From contig CM051025.1 of the NCBI GenBank assembly GCA_027627225.1, positions 59,387,681-59,451,680 on the forward strand: a stretch of DNA of 64,000 nucleotides. Direction: 5' to 3'. Every line of letters begins with the position of its first letter. The first letter of the stretch is position 1. Shown piece after piece: positions 34,793 through 49,730 of the stretch. The position numbers and the translations under genes were made by a program. Below the pieces are notes generated by a model that did not search any database, was not told the DNA's origin, and saw nothing but the letters and a program-made list of their open reading frames with translations. This DNA is from Congeria kusceri (lineage: Eukaryota; Mollusca; Bivalvia; Myida; Dreissenidae).

Positions 34793-36662
34793 GTACGTAT
34801 CCCAGTAAATAGCATTTTCCTGTTTAAAGAATGTCTATCTTATATGCCATGTTTAATAATAAATATCTTTTTAATGATCTCAGCAGATAGTGGTATTTAT
34901 ACTGTTATGTTTTTCTTAATATTTAAACCAAACACTGTTAATATTAAAACAACACTCTTAAACATAACAGCATTGTGTTAGATTAAATGGAATATTATTA
35001 TATATTATCATATACCCATCAAGCTCCTTAATATCCTCAAGCATTTACTTATATATAGATCTACACACATTGTAGAGCAAACCAAGGATAACACAGTTAT
35101 ATTGGTTGAAAGAATTGAAGCGATTCAACTGAAACTGGTGCTTGATAATAAATGTCCTATTTTTTCTTTTTTATCCTATTACTACAGCCGAATCGATCGG
35201 ATAACCAACCAAACTTTAGCTTTATTCGATCGCTATTTTAGCACACGTTTATTCGATCGTTATTTTTAGAACGCTATGTATTTCAATGTGACGTCATACC
35301 AAATGGTGACGTTTGTAGTAAACAAAACAACCCACTGTTAAAACTGGGAAATCAAAGCTGTTATTTTACATATTTCCACGCTGTTTACATGATTTATGGA
35401 CACAGCATACTAGGATTAATAGAATATTTTGTGAGCGTTGGATAAAGATCTAGTGTATCATGTTCGGCTCGAAACAGGGTAGCGCTAGGAAAGCGGGATA
35501 CATGTTTCTCAGCCTCGCATGGTACACTTGATCTTTATCAAACACTCACATAATATTCTCTATCCATAAAGCAGTACGGCACACGCCTTAACAAACATAT
35601 TTCGCGATTCGCGTTGTTTGGGCGATCGAGACAGAGGCAAGTGGCATCGGAGAAGACTGATGTACTGCGCGAGACATCGCCATATAATTAATGCATCAAC
35701 CATCGTTTGCTTTGCTTCTGCTACTAGTATAATCATCAAACAATAAACGACAAAATAATAATTTTCAGAGCGAATGCAAGTGTGGATTATCGAGTAAATC
35801 AAGAAACGATGCACATATTGGTCTAGCGTTTCGCCGAGTGTGTGCACTCAGATTTGCATATAAGCATTGTCATTTCAAGGCGGGCATTAGCACATGCTGC
35901 GAATAACTCCGCATAGATACATGTACACGGAGTTATTACGATTACCCAGTTCTGAATTAGCCAAGGCTATTAACTTGTTTGGCTTGAGCAGCATGCAACA
36001 AGCTGCGTTAGTAGTAATTTGTTGTCATTGTTAAAGTGTGTGTGTACGATCTTACAACAAATATATAGTGGCATTTAAAATGAAATAAAAGTTACGATTA
36101 AACATTGCTTTTAAACGCACAATAAGTTAGTTTTTAATCACCAAATAGTTTTTGTCTATAAAAGCGAAAACTCAAATACATGTATATACGTTGACTTGAC
36201 AGTTGTTTTAGATTACACAACAGTAATACTGCTTAATTTATTTCATCTTGAAGTGTTTCCTTCGTCGTTTTTATGATTTTTTTTTATGTCATCAAGCTCT
36301 AAATCTGCAATTTCCGTTGTACACAGTAAACACTTGTAAAAATAGGGTTACTCATTTAAAAGCTATTATATACTGCAAAAGATTTTTCACCGCTTTCTTA
36401 ATCCGAAGTAAGTACCGCCAGCCATTTCAACTCTTTATCAACACAAAGTAGGTTTACACAACTGAATAGTGTTAAACAATGCTTACAGAGACAATGTTAA
36501 CCAAAGGGCCTCAAGTGGGTAATTTCTTTAAAAGTCTTAAATTAATGTATTAATAATGATATATAATAACGGTTAAAATAACGTATATGTAATGGGAAAA
36601 GAGTTAAGCATTATGCGAAAAAAAATCAATGTATAATTATGGGTCGTGTTTGTTTGGCCCTT

Positions 36663-37345
36663 TTTAGCTCACCTGAGCACAAAGTGCTCAAGGGTGAGAC
36701 TATCATCGTTGTCCGTCGTCGTCAACAAGTTACTTAAACAACTTCTTCTCTGAAACCGCTTGGTGGATTTTAACTAAACAGGAATGTCCCTGGGATTGTC
36801 TTATAACAAATTTATTCAATTCATTTGAATATCTGGCGAACTGTGGTTGCCACGGCAACTAAAAATTAAAAACACATGAAAACTTAAAAAAAAATCTTTT
36901 GTTAGAAATAACTGTCTGGATTTCAAAATAGTTTTACAGAAATGTTCATCGGATGACCCTGTACCAAATTCCTTTTGATTCTTTAAAAAATGGCCTCGGG
37001 AGGGGGGGGGGCAACTTCCTTATATGGCTATAATGAACACTTTGAAAATATTATTGTATGAAACAATTTGCTGGATTTCCAAATAATTTCGCTGAAATGT
37101 TTCGTAGGTGATCCTCTACCAAATTCTTTCAAATAATTTTTATTCATTAAAAACATGGCTGCCATATCGCGGGCCAGTTTTCCTTATATTGCTATATTGA
37201 AATCTTTAAATATCTTTTAGCCTGAAACCATTGGCTGGATTTAACAATAATTTTACATAAATGCTTTTTGGTGACCATTTAGTAAGTTTCTTTAAATTAT
37301 TTTGGTTTGCAAAAAAACATGACCGCCAGGGGGCGGGAAAGTACA
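36663..37345 (+). repeat. Dispersed repeat in an intron, unit B
   Basis: Copy of 26073-26755, with a one- or two-base difference in the G-run and a base change shared with unit C (GAACACTTTG rather than GAACAATTTG). Confidence 0.55.
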
Positions 37346-37585
37346 ATTAAAATGAAAACATATAAAACGTGTTTAACACTGAGTGTTTAGGGGCATGGAG
37401 TACTGTGTATTTGTCAACATATTTCAATTCTGAATATAGCTAGAATTTTATTATTTTCGACTTACTGAGTTTATTAAAGCAGCTATCTCGCCGACTACTT
37501 GTTCGTATTACATTTTCGAAAGATATTGTAAATATAATATTAAATAAAATAGAAAAACTAGTTATAAAATATTGTGCATATTCAG

Positions 37586-37735
37586 CGTGCCAACCAGGAT
37601 ATTTTGGCCTCAACTGCTCCCACCTATGCAGTCAATATTGTCGGAACAGTGATGTCTGCAATCAGATGACTGGTCAATGTCCTAATGGGTGTGCAGATGG
37701 ATACGACTTTACGAACGACAACACTTGTTCAACTT
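37586..37735 (+). CDS. Unit B: EGF-like exon 3
   Basis: Open 150-nt phase 1-1 exon with intact AG and GTAAGT sites, apparently identical to the unit A copy. It encodes the eight-cysteine EGF-like domain CQPGYFGLNC...NTCST. Confidence 0.75.
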
Positions 37736-38187
37736 GTAAGTATCCAAGTAAATGTAATTAGAATATGCAATCATGTCTAGAATGTTAAAGATCTGAGTAA
37801 TACAATGATTGAATTCGATAGAAATTTACTACAAATTAAAATCAAACAGGTACCTTCAGATTCATATTGACATTAATTACGCTATACATGCTTCACACAT
37901 GTAACCAGAGCTTGCAAAGATTGTTAGTTAACATATTTCCTATTAAAAATGTGGGAGTAAGATATTACACAACATTACATAACAAACCATTCCATAATAT
38001 TAGTATTTTATAAACACACACACACATATGACTTTTAAGTATACATTCATAGATTTGTGTACGATTTCATTTAATTAAAACAAAAAGAATCCAAATAGAG
38101 ATAGAGATAGCGAAATAAATCCAAACACTTTATATTAATAACTATGTGATATTTCACCATGACCAGAAACATTGTTTGCACATTTAG

Positions 38188-38337
38188 CTTGTCGGGAAAA
38201 ATATTTTGGCCTCAGCTGTTCCAAACTATGTAGTGAATATTGTCGTCTCCATGCAGTCTGCAATCACATAACTGGCGAATGTTCGTATGGGTGTGCAGAT
38301 GGATATAACATTATTTACGATAAAACGTGTTTGTCAC
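38188..38337 (+). pseudogene. Unit B: EGF-like exon 4 with lost splice donor
   Basis: Same exon and the same AT in place of the GT donor (38338-38339) as in unit A. Confidence 0.7.
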
Positions 38338-39823
38338 ATAAATATCCCAGTAAATATCATTTTCCCGTGTAGACATTGTAGAAGCAATCTGCAACATTTA
38401 CTATAAATATACCACACTTTTGTCTACAATGATAAATTCCATTTATCCAAGAAAGAAATATTTTGACTGTCAAAAACATTTCAACCTTTTTGCAACGTGA
38501 CCAAGCGAAAGTGACTGTCAGGTCATGTGACCGCGCTGACAATTTGAGTGTTATATTAGAGCATGTAACTGCGTCAGTTGTTTTAGCCCCAGAAAAATTG
38601 TTTGCAAGTAACTTAATTTTACTAAGTTACTAATTAACATAACACTAATTGCATTTAACATTGTAAAACCTATTTCCCTAAATGTATACCATATGATAGC
38701 ACTTTCTTCTCAGAAGCATATCTTATATACACCACAATCACTGTCCAAAACAAGTGGGTATATGCATTACAAGCAATGCCAAAACATTTATAAATGTTGC
38801 AGGGGACATTCAGACGACAAAAATCAGCCCGTGTATATAAACCAGAAATAAGAAAGCGCAAACAGTGATCCTGAAATTAAACATCTCTCTAGCCAAGATG
38901 CAGTATATTTATGTACTATGCGTGCAAATAATAAGTCTGTTTCGTCATCTTAATCTTATTTACTTGTGTATTATAAGTACGACACATATTTACCGTGTAC
39001 TATACCAAATACTGTTATCATAGGTATTTGCATTGCATCGTTATTCCATAACGAACACAGTGTTTAATATAATATAGGTTGAATGTATATTTCGTTAAAT
39101 GGACACATTTCTAGTATTTAGCTTAGTATAATTTAATTTAAAATCAGTGTTAATTGTTTTTCACCATATAGGGATTCCGTTAACCTGAAATATTGTTCTT
39201 GTTTATAGCACAGTGTTACCCCAGTCTAAAATGTATGCTATTATTTCACTTTTAAAGTATCAAAGACATAATCTAAGACATACTAATATAAAAAAAGTTG
39301 CAACAACTCTAAAAGACCATGGCGTTAATAAATTGAACGTATTTCTCATCCCCTTGACAAACATAAAGTTAGGAGAGTTATCAATAAAGGCAAGGCTATC
39401 TAATTAGCATTGAACAATCCGATCAACGAGCCTAACATTTATTATTATGTTTCTGTACTGTTTGTGTTCAAAGTCAAACTTTTACGATTGTTTGGGTGGA
39501 ATTCACATAAAGGTCTGTTTGTGAACAATAACATGCCCTTGAGGAAGGAGTTAATTATCATTAAGTGAATATCGGAGATTGAAGCAGATATAAATTATTA
39601 CTAAACGACTCTATATACAAATAATCGAGATCAAAGCACTAAGACATCGTATTTCTGAATGGTAATGTATCATAATTATAACTTTAGATGTTTTACTAAA
39701 TGTACGACAAAATGATACACCGGTTCTTAAAGGCCACACGAGCATGTGCATTGCGCATGTCGATTGCCGGGAAAACAAGTGAAGTTCATGAAATGTGTCT
39801 GGTGTGATTCAATTTTGCGAATA

Positions 39824-39989
<166 letters not shown>

Positions 39990-41528
39990 GTGGTGCTTTG
40001 GCCTGCTGACATAACCTTTATATCAATATGTGAGACGAAGAAATATATATACATCTCATTCGGTGGATATGAGATCTCCTTGTGAGGATAAAATCGTTCG
40101 CCTTGATTCACGTCTTTTCCTTTTGTGCAACGTTAGATTATCCACAAGAACTTGTTCATACTATTTGGGCCACGAGCGGATAAATCTGATTACCGAGCTA
40201 TAGCGCTGGCATTTACATACTACGGACATACACCGTTGGCCGAAATGGCAGACCAGACCTCAACTACTAACAGAGCAGTGTCGGCGTGATACGGATGCTA
40301 ACAGGTATCCGGCAACATATAGGCCATAACAGTTTGAGGTCTGTCCTATTTCGGTCAGGTCGATAGGAGGTCTGTCAGACGTCTGGCGGAACCAGCCGGC
40401 GTATAGCCCGACATATAGATAATAACCCAAAAATTGATCCGGCGTCTGGCCGATTTGTTTTATGTTCGGTCGGGTCAGAGAAGAAAATGACAAATAATGG
40501 GAATTTTAAATCATTACAGAACATTTAAACTAAAAGAAAACTTAATGCATGTATTGACATATTGTCTTAATTGTCATTAAGCTTAAACAAGTGCTTCTTT
40601 CACCTTACTTCTGCAAATGCATATATTGGAGTCACAATATTTTCGATCTTGATCATCATCATGCGGAATATAACTCCTGACCTTTCTCCCCATTCAAACC
40701 TTGAGCGAATCCGCTGGAAACGTCAACGCCGCCAGATGCAGCCAGCGCATTAAGCCTAGTTTCTTGACGCCGCTGTGAATTACATGTTTATGTGTTATGT
40801 GGGGTTCATGCTGCATTCTCTACCGTTTCAGTAATATGTACAGTATAGCTGCAGGGCGCTAGATCATCCTGCCAATCATAAAATAGGTGTCATGTAATGA
40901 AAATGAGAGGAACTGACCGTATACTTGTTTAGCTGTCATTTTCAGTAGTTGATCGCTTAAGATTATTTACAAAGATCAAATTATTCTGTTTGCTCACTAA
41001 TCGTTTTCTTATTACACTTTATTATATAGTACTCTGTGGCAATAACGTTCTGACATTGTCACTGGTTATATGTTAAAAGATATACGGGTTCTTTATACAC
41101 ATGCCTTTTTTTACTACCGTAATTCGTCTGAAATACAAAAAGAAATACGTGTTAAATTACAGGAAGTAAATCTTATCCTATATTAAATTATACGCATATA
41201 TATAGATAATAATTAATTGTTTGGATGGTGATGAATACATGCAATAAAATGAAGCCAAAACAAAACATGTTCAGAAGGTCGGATATGAGATATATTTCAA
41301 AATGTTTTACAAGCAGTTGCTCGTAAATACTCAATACAATCACTTAACTTTAGACACCATATATGCCCGGTATTTGTTCAAGTTCGAAACCTATACATGC
41401 TATTGATGAATAAACAACAAATAAGTGGAAATATTTATTCGGAGCTACCGGTTTATTTTAGTCAAGACATTTAAATGGATTAGTCGAGGTTGTCGAATAA
41501 CAAAAAGCCATACCAGGTAATAATCACA

Positions 41529-41543
41529 CATAATATAGTTAGC
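41529..41543 (+). repeat. Target-site duplication, left copy
   Basis: CATAATATAGTTAGC directly before the retrotransposon. The matching sequence after it is 43732-43746. Units A and B show the empty site, CATACTATAGTTAGC. Confidence 0.85.
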
Positions 41544-43731
41544 CAAGTCAAGTCAAGTCAACTTTATTGGTATATACCATTGTACATAACCACAACAATC
41601 AAGAAAGAACCTGATGAACATAATAACAGTGTAAATCAAGATGAAAAATATGTTACAAAGCGGATATGAGAAACTCATAAATAATATTCCAAACAGATTA
41701 GGTAGGTAATACACTCGTGTCACTCAGTTGTCAATAATCGGTGTTCTGTATGGCAAAGTCAGTTTTTCAGAAGTAATCATATGTTATTCTAAAATGGTAA
41801 AAAGTAATTGTTCAATGTTTTTAATGGAAACTCTATACTGAAACTACTTACACGCTAAACTACATTTAAAAATCGTACTGACAACAACAACAACAAAAAA
41901 GTTTATTTATATTATTTATATATTTTTTATTTAATTTTTATTATTATTTTTATATATTTTTTTATATTTTTTTATTTTTTTAAAATTAATTTAGGGTACA
42001 TATCCCTCTGGTAGATTACCTAAATTAATGGATAGATAATCTTGAAGGATAGGTACTTAGAATTGATAATAAATTAATAATTTACTAATGAAATAAAAAG
42101 TAAGACTTAGTTCGAAAATCCCTCCCTGAGGATCATCTATACGAAACGAAATTATAGGTGATCTGGAAGGAAATATATTTTCACAACTTACCCAAAGTTT
42201 AGTAATAATAATGTAATAACTTTTTAATACTGTAATCTAAAGAGAACAAATATTAAAATGTCCAAAATCACAATATATATGTAATATTTTTCAAATCTGA
42301 CAATTCAATTAGAAGAATGGCAGTAAAGTATAGACCTTATGATTCAGCTGTAAAACACAATATTATGGACAAAATAACGGTACAAATTCGTGATCCTATT
42401 AAACAATTTATAATTTTCACAACAATCACAATGTATAACTATTTACTGGAATAATAAGTGTTACTATTAGACGCATTATATTACGCATTATTATTTCGTG
42501 ACTCAAATGCTAGGCGGATAAATTTTCCGAGGTTAATGATAGTCTTTGAATTCTTGGTTGATAATAAAATTTTAAATTTTGACAAGGAGGGCCACCTTTG
42601 ATAATATTTAGGTAAGTGTTGATTTCTTAGATCTCTATAATATGGATATACTAATAAAAAGTGATATTCGTTTTCAATGACAATCATATTACACTTAGTA
42701 CAAATTCTTTCATTTCTAGATATATTTCTAAATCTGCCTTCTTCAATTAATAGTTTATGCGCTGAACAACGAAACCTTGACATTGACACTCTATCCTTAT
42801 CATTAACAACAACATCTAAATACTTCTCAAACTCTAAGTTGTCTTTAAATATGCGATAGCTTTCAAGCTTAGGAAGACGGCTAATATCACTAGCCCAATG
42901 TTGTAAACTTATATCTTTTATACGTTGGCAAATACAGTTAACATCACTTAGTGTTAAATCTAATTTGTAGTACATATATGGTAATCCTAATTCATGGAGC
43001 ATTTGCTTAAGTTTGTTTGCCCAATTAGTTACATATGACTCAGTGTCATTAAATTGCATAAGTAATTTATAAGGAATCGAGTCTGGGTTCTGTTTTAATT
43101 TAAACCAGTATTTGATGATACGTATCTTTTTCGTAACTTCTATAGGAAATCGACCCAATTCGCCATATACTGCTGCTGTAGTAGTTTGTGGACGGACAGA
43201 TAATAGCTGTTTTAAGAATTTAAGATGAACTTTTTCGACATCAGGACTAGGATGAAACCCCCATACCTCCGTGCCGTATGTCAAAATAGGCAAAATCATT
43301 GAGTCAAAAATAGAAAGTTTATCAGCTAAACTAAATGATATTTTGGAAAAGAGATTATTAAGAGAAAACAAAGCTCTAGACGCCTGCTGCGACAAAGCTT
43401 CTTGAGCTCTAGAGAAACTACCATTTGACGAGAACCTAACACCGAGATAAGTAAACTTATTTACTACTTCTAACTTATTATGATTATATCTAACATCAAT
43501 GTTTCTATTGCCTTTATTAAAAACCATCGCCACTGTTTTGCTAATATTTACGGATATACCCCATTCATTACAATATTCATGCAGTCGGTCTAACAGACGC
43601 TGAAGCCCTGTAGCCGAGTAAGACATAAGTACAGTATCGTCTGCAAACAACAGAATAAACAGTTTCATATTATCAATGATTACACAGTCTATGTCATCAT
43701 GGTATAAGTAATCATATATATCATTCACAAA
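41544..43731 (-). mobile_element. 5'-truncated non-LTR retrotransposon (LINE) in unit C
   Basis: The 2.19-kb insertion lies on the minus strand. Its 3' end is a short (TTGAC)n tail after CCAATAAAG, at the left edge. It has a long 3' untranslated region of about 940 bp (41544-42480) and an open reverse-transcriptase C-terminal frame (42481-43731). It is cut off at its 5' end inside the reverse-transcriptase domain, as is usual for target-primed insertion. A 15-bp target duplication with one mismatch flanks it, and units A and B have empty sites, so it inserted after the duplication or in this copy only. Confidence 0.92.
42481..43731 (-). CDS. Reverse transcriptase C-terminal part, 5'-truncated (LINE)
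   Basis: About 417 uninterrupted codons. The ORF extends into host DNA up to 43776, giving a spurious Met start. Near the beginning comes YIMFVNDIYDYL (end of motif B region), then FADDTVLMS (the catalytic FADD box), then NEWGISVNISKTVAMVF (motif D) and FTYLGVRFSSNGSF (thumb). A C-terminal region with LPILTYGTEVWG, AAVYGELGRFP and a zinc-finger-like ICTKC..NEYHF follows. The final expected cysteine after the histidine appears to be Tyr. This layout is typical of the jockey/CR1-like LINE group; the clade is not certain. Without its endonuclease and N-terminal RT it cannot act alone, but the absence of stops indicates a young insertion. Confidence 0.85.
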   Translation of the reverse strand, partial: FVNDIYDYLYHDDIDCVIIDNMKLFILLFADDTVLMSYSATGLQRLLDRLHEYCNEWGISVNISKTVAMVFNKGNRNIDVRYNHNKLEVVNKFTYLGVRFSSNGSFSRAQEALSQQASRALFSLNNLFSKISFSLADKLSIFDSMILPILTYGTEVWGFHPSPDVEKVHLKFLKQLLSVRPQTTTAAVYGELGRFPIEVTKKIRIIKYWFKLKQNPDSIPYKLLMQFNDTESYVTNWANKLKQMLHELGLPYMYYKLDLTLSDVNCICQRIKDISLQHWASDISRLPKLESYRIFKDNLEFEKYLDVVVNDKDRVSMSRFRCSAHKLLIEEGRFRNISRNERICTKCNMIVIENEYHFLLVYPYYRDLRNQHLPKYYQRWPSLSKFKILLSTKNSKTIINLGKFIRLAFESRNNNA

Positions 43732-43746
43732 CATAATATAATTAGC
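43732..43746 (+). repeat. Target-site duplication, right copy
   Basis: CATAATATAATTAGC, one mismatch from 41529-41543, followed by the continuation of unit sequence (GAAATTAAAGAC). Confidence 0.85.
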
Positions 43747-46109
43747 GAAATTAAAGACTTTTTCTTTCAATTGCACTTCAATACAACCTTGTCCAATACA
43801 GTTAAGGCAGTCATTAGTAGAAATAGAATTGCTCTCTTAAAACGTTATAACGTTCACTTATCATGTCTGTGAAGTGCTGACAGTCATTTACTAGATTAAT
43901 AACATTAACCACAAACAATAACCGCTTTAAAATGGAGGTATGTGTTATTTGTGTCCTTCCTAGATCGTTCCCATATATTTGTAGGCGAATATCAACTACC
44001 TGTTTAAGCTGAGATCCGTGTTGTGTGCGATATACTTGTTATTAACATTTGTATGCTCATTAGTGTTGTCATTGTATACATGCACACATTCTACTGTCTT
44101 CGTGTAATGATTGATATTATTCACCAATGTCAATTATTCGACAGTTTCATGCTTTTAAGCACAAACAATATCCAGTGTTAAATTATGAAAACTGTGCAGG
44201 CGAATAGCTAGAAACATGCTAGTATTAGCTTTACATATCGATCTGATCGAATATGAGTATCAACATAGCATCACACTCAGTTTATGAAGACTTAAACATA
44301 CATTTATGTACATCGGCTAAATGTATACAACTTTAGATACAGTGCTATCACGTGTCAACATTTACAACAAATATTGTTCAAAGCAATTAAAATTCACATG
44401 AAGTGAACAAGACAATTTGAAACAAAATACAGTGCAAAATTAATGAATAAATCAACAAAACTTGAATGCATGTATGCACAATCGTAATGTGTATTTTAGC
44501 GGGTTACACTTACGTTTACTATGTTTAGGTTTGGTTTACGCTTTGTTTAAGTTTTTTGTAATTTGGTTGAATATCTTAATTTAAAACCCGTTCTTAACTT
44601 CCTTGTTATATTCAGTTGACCGGCATTTTCTGATTACTTCAGGATATAATAGTGTTTTTGAGCGTTTGCGTGATAAAACACTCCGAAATTGTTTTTTTTT
44701 TAAATACATACAATGTGAAATGGCGGTATATGCGGGATATTATGTTGCGGAATAATCATGAAGATAATGCGGTCTGAACGGAAAATAAGATTGTTATAAA
44801 CAAATTATAACACTTTTATTAATTGCGTTATTAATTGAACACATTATTTGACAAAATACGTGTCAGTGGTTTTGTTATCATTGTATATAAGTAAACGTAA
44901 ATTATTTCTTCCGAATGATGTCGGCAATAAAAATAGTGTTTTTAAGGAACCAAATAATACTGGCAACAAATACGTATCATCGTATCATTATTGTTTTAGT
45001 TAGTTTAGGAATTTGAACCTTTCATGTTTATAGATTACATTAAACTACGTTGTAACCATAATTCTTTGTTGCTTCGACAGCTTAGAATAGCTGCGTTTTA
45101 AGTTTTTTGGACTTACGTTATGGCTCAAATGTATTTGATAGTAGGACCGAATGTAATTTTCTGAATCCTATGAAGAAGCATATAACATTTAACATGTAAG
45201 TTACTGTAAGTCTTCTCTCTGTTGTTTTTATATGCATTATACATGATGAACACATTATTTCCTATAGATGAAATATAATAATTATTATGTCCCGAACATA
45301 TTCGCTTAAAAAGATTTCTATGTTAATAAACTTGTCTTACCAATAAAATAAAATGCATACCCGGTAGTAAGCTATTTTCTTTTTATTTACAGTTCACAGT
45401 TGTCGATTTATGTTTTTTTTTTTTAAATTTCCAGCCGTTTTTTAAATTTAGAAAATGAAACAAAATAATAAATGAACTGAAGATACTGAAAATAATGATT
45501 TATTTAATTCCATTCTGTATTTAATGCATGTACTCCGATACAGTATAATTATATTTTGTTAATATGAATATATATTGACATGTATGTATATTGTCTCCTC
45601 ATTTATATCAAAACAAATATTTAATCAGTATGCCAAAAATTCGTCGAAGTCGTTATTCTACATTAAAACCGACACAGTCTTAAGTTAATGACATAGTTTA
45701 TAACCCTTGTTCATTAGGTGGTGTTCGAATTAATTGTTGAACCAAACATTTTTTCATGATTAAGATTTGATGTATCATTTCTAGCTCGACTATTCAACGA
45801 ATATGTGATCTTTCAAACTAGCCCCGGGCGTCGGCGTCCGCGTCTGAAATCCGGTTAAAGGGTTAAAGTTTTGTTTCAAAAAGTATCAACAATTAAAAAC
45901 TACATTAATTTAGTCTGAAATCCGGTTAAAGGGTTAAAGTTTTGTTTTAAAAAGTATCTTATCTTGTGGAACGAATCGTTGTATTTGGACGTACGGACGA
46001 AGGTTTGTTTCATAAAAACTTATACTGAAAATAAGTGAATATAAATACTACACGGTAAATGCAATAAGTATATGCGAATATAAATATAGATTGATGGATA
46101 GATGGATGA

Positions 46110-46523
<414 letters not shown>

Positions 46524-46696
46524 GGGTTATTTTTTATGGTTTCCAGTTGTATCTATTACATTGACCTATTTATTTAGTTATTTTTGTAGCTGTGTGTTGC
46601 TCGTTATTATTTCTTTCATACTTACAATTCGTTGCTTTACTGCGCATGGGAGATTGATAGATAGTTCATTGAATTGCAACAATATTTCATTTGTAG

Positions 46697-46902
46697 CATT
46701 CTCGCAATTGGGCGCAGTACGTTTGTCTGTCGGAAATAATGAAGGGTCCTTGGAAGATAAAGAATTTGATACCATGAATAACACAGTTAAGATAGCAGTG
46801 TTCAATAAACCTATTTCCGTACAACTGGTTCGAGTTTCTGGATGGGCAGGAACGGCTGTTGACAACTACATGACTGTGAGATAAAGGTTTTTCGCCAAAA
46901 CG
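46697..46902 (+). pseudogene. Unit C: F5/8-type-C second-half exon, frameshifted
   Basis: Same 206-nt exon and the same frame break after NYMTV (about 46875) as in A and B. In this copy an open frame happens to run through the CAGA array into the exon; that is a coincidence of repeat length. Confidence 0.7.
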
Positions 46903-47186
46903 GTAATAATGTCATATATACACGTATAATTAAATATGAAATGGCTAAATACTGATTACATGTTTCCCAAAATACAAAATAAATTGTATTTGATCATAAT
47001 CAACTCTGTGAGCTTGCCGATAGCCAATGTTCAAAGGTAAACGTTTTGTACAAGACTACAAGTAAAACATGTCCAATTTGTTATCAATAATACGGTATAA
47101 TAAACAATGAAACCACAATGCTTCAAACGCGATGTTCATTTGATGGAATGCACAGAACACGCTTTAAATGTCTTACTTGTAAACAG

Positions 47187-47322
47187 ATTGTCCAGATGGT
47201 AGATACGGAGCCGGTTGTAGTGAAAACTGTCACTGTTTTGTACGGTCAGTGTGACAGTGTTACTGGACAATGCGATGTGGACGTTTGCCAAGCCGGATGG
47301 AGAGGAATCTCTTGCAGTTATA
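47187..47322 (+). pseudogene. Unit C: EGF-like exon 1, frameshifted
   Basis: Same extra T (run 47236-47239) as in A and B. The intron 16 bp upstream differs by one base from A/B (AAATGTCTTAC versus AAATGACTTAC), which merely opens a longer chance frame. Confidence 0.75.
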
Positions 47323-47710
47323 GTAACCTACACACTTATATATAAATTATGAAAGTTACTTCATCACTTGAATTTTAAATATTACGATACGAAAAATAAC
47401 ATAAAGCTGATGGTTTACCATTGCAATACGTAAATGAATTAAAGGCACACACTGTATATAATTCTCGCTGATTACAGTGTTATTTTAATGGATCTACGTT
47501 ATTTTTAAGCTGTTTGTTCATCTTTTAAAAGTATATTTATAGATATATAATTTTGATCGTTAATGTGAAATTGTTTCTAATAAATGACCCATTGTGCAAG
47601 GAAATATCTTTTCACCAAAACGAAAGGCTCGGATTGAGATATCAGAATAAAATGAGAAACGTGTTTTATTGTGGCATTTTATGATGATCTTTAAAATGTG
47701 ATATTGGAAG

Positions 47711-47860
47711 CCTGTCCTGAGACGTATTTTGGCCTCAACTGCTGCATACAATGCAGTCAAAACTGTCGAAGCGGTGATGTCTGCAATCACACAACTGGTG
47801 AATGTCCTAATGGGTGTCCAGAAGGATACGATTTAACATACGATAAAACTTGTTTGACAC
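47711..47860 (+). CDS. Unit C: EGF-like exon 2
   Basis: Open 150-nt exon, apparently identical to the A and B copies, with donor GTACGT and weak acceptor. Confidence 0.6.
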
Positions 47861-49730
47861 GTACGTATCCCAGTAAATAGCATTTTCCTGTTTAAAGAAT
47901 GTCTATCTTATATGCCATGTTTAACAATAAATATCTTTTTAATGATCTCAGCAGATAGTGGTATTTATACTGTTATTTTTTTCTTAATATTTAAACCAAA
48001 CACTGTTAATATTAAAACAACACTCTTAAACATAACAGCATTGTGTTAGATTAAATGGAATATTATTATATATTATCATATACCCATCAAGCTCCTTAAT
48101 ATCCTCAAGCATTAACTTATATATAGATCTACACACATTGTAGAGCAAACCAAGGATAACACAGTTATATTGGTTGAAAGAATTGAAGCGATGCAACTGA
48201 AACTGGTGCTTGATAATAAATGTCCTATTTTTTCTTTTTTATCCTATTACTACAGCCGAATCGATCGGATAACCAACCAAACTTTAGCTTTATTCGATCG
48301 CTATTTTAGCATACGTTTATTCGTTCGTTATTTTTAGAACGCTATGTATTTCAATGTGACGTCATACCAAATGGTGACGTTTGTAGTAAACAAAACAACC
48401 CACTGTTAAAACTGGGAAATCAAAGCTGTTATTTTACATATTTCCACGCTGTTTACATGATTTATGGACACAGCATACAAGGATTAATAGAATATTTTGT
48501 GAGCGTTGGATAAAGATCTAGTGTATCATGTTCGGCTCGAAACAGGGTAGCGCTAGGCAAGCGGGATACATGTTTCTCAGCCTCGCATGGTACACTTGAT
48601 CTTTATCAAACACTCACATAATATTCTCTATCCATAAAGCAGTACGGCACACGCCTTAACAAACATATTTCGCGATTCGCGTTGTTTGGGCGATCGAGAC
48701 AGAGGCAAGTGGCATCGGAGAAGACTGATGTACTGCGCGAGACATCGCCATATAATTAATGCATCAACCATCGTTTGCTTTGCTTCTGCTACTAGTATAA
48801 TCATCAAACAATAAACGACAAAATAATAATTTTCAGAGCGAATGCAAGTGTGGATTATCGAGTAAATCAAGAAACGATGCACATATTGGCCTAGCGTTTC
48901 GCCGAGTGTGTGCACTCAGATTTGCATGTAAGCATTGTCATTTCAAGGCGGGCATTAGCACATGCTGCGAATAACTCCGCATAGATACATGTACACGGAG
49001 TTATTACGATTACCCAGTTCTGAATTAGCCAAGGCTATTAACTTGTTTGGCTTGAGCAGCATGCAACAAGCTGCGTTAGTAGTAATTTGTTGTCATTGTT
49101 AAAGTGTGTGTGTACGATCTTACAACAAATATATAGTGGCATTTAAAATGAAATAAAAGTTACGATTAAACATTGCTTTTAAACGCACAATAAGTTAGTT
49201 TTTAATCACCAAATAGTTTTTGTCTGTAAAAGCGAAAACTCAAATACATGTATATACGTTGACTTGACAGTTGTTTTAGATTACACAACAGTAATACTGC
49301 ATAATTTATTTCATATTGAAGTGTTTCCTTCGTCGTTTTTATGATTTTTTTTATGTCATCAAGCTCTAAATCTGCTATTTCCATTGTACACAGTAAACAC
49401 TTGTAAAAATAGGGTTACTCATTTAAAAGCTATTATATACTGCAACAGATTTTTCACCGCTTTCTTAATTCGAAGTAAGTACCGCCAGCCATTTCAACTC
49501 TTTATCAACACAAAGTAGGTTTACACAACTGAATAGTGTTAAACAATGCTTACAGAGACAATGTTAACCAAAGGGCCTCAAGTGGGTAATTTCTTTAAAA
49601 GTCTTAAATTAATGTATTAATAATGATATATAATAACGGTTAAAACAACGTATATGTAATGGGAAAAGAGTTAAGCATTATGAGAAAAAAAATCAATGTA
49701 TAATTATGGGTCGTGTTTGTTTGGCCCTTT

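Noticed and set aside
43732..43776. Start codon and first ~15 residues of the 431-codon minus-strand frame
   Set aside because: They come from host unit sequence beyond the target-site duplication; the retrotransposon frame is 5'-truncated and has no start of its own here.
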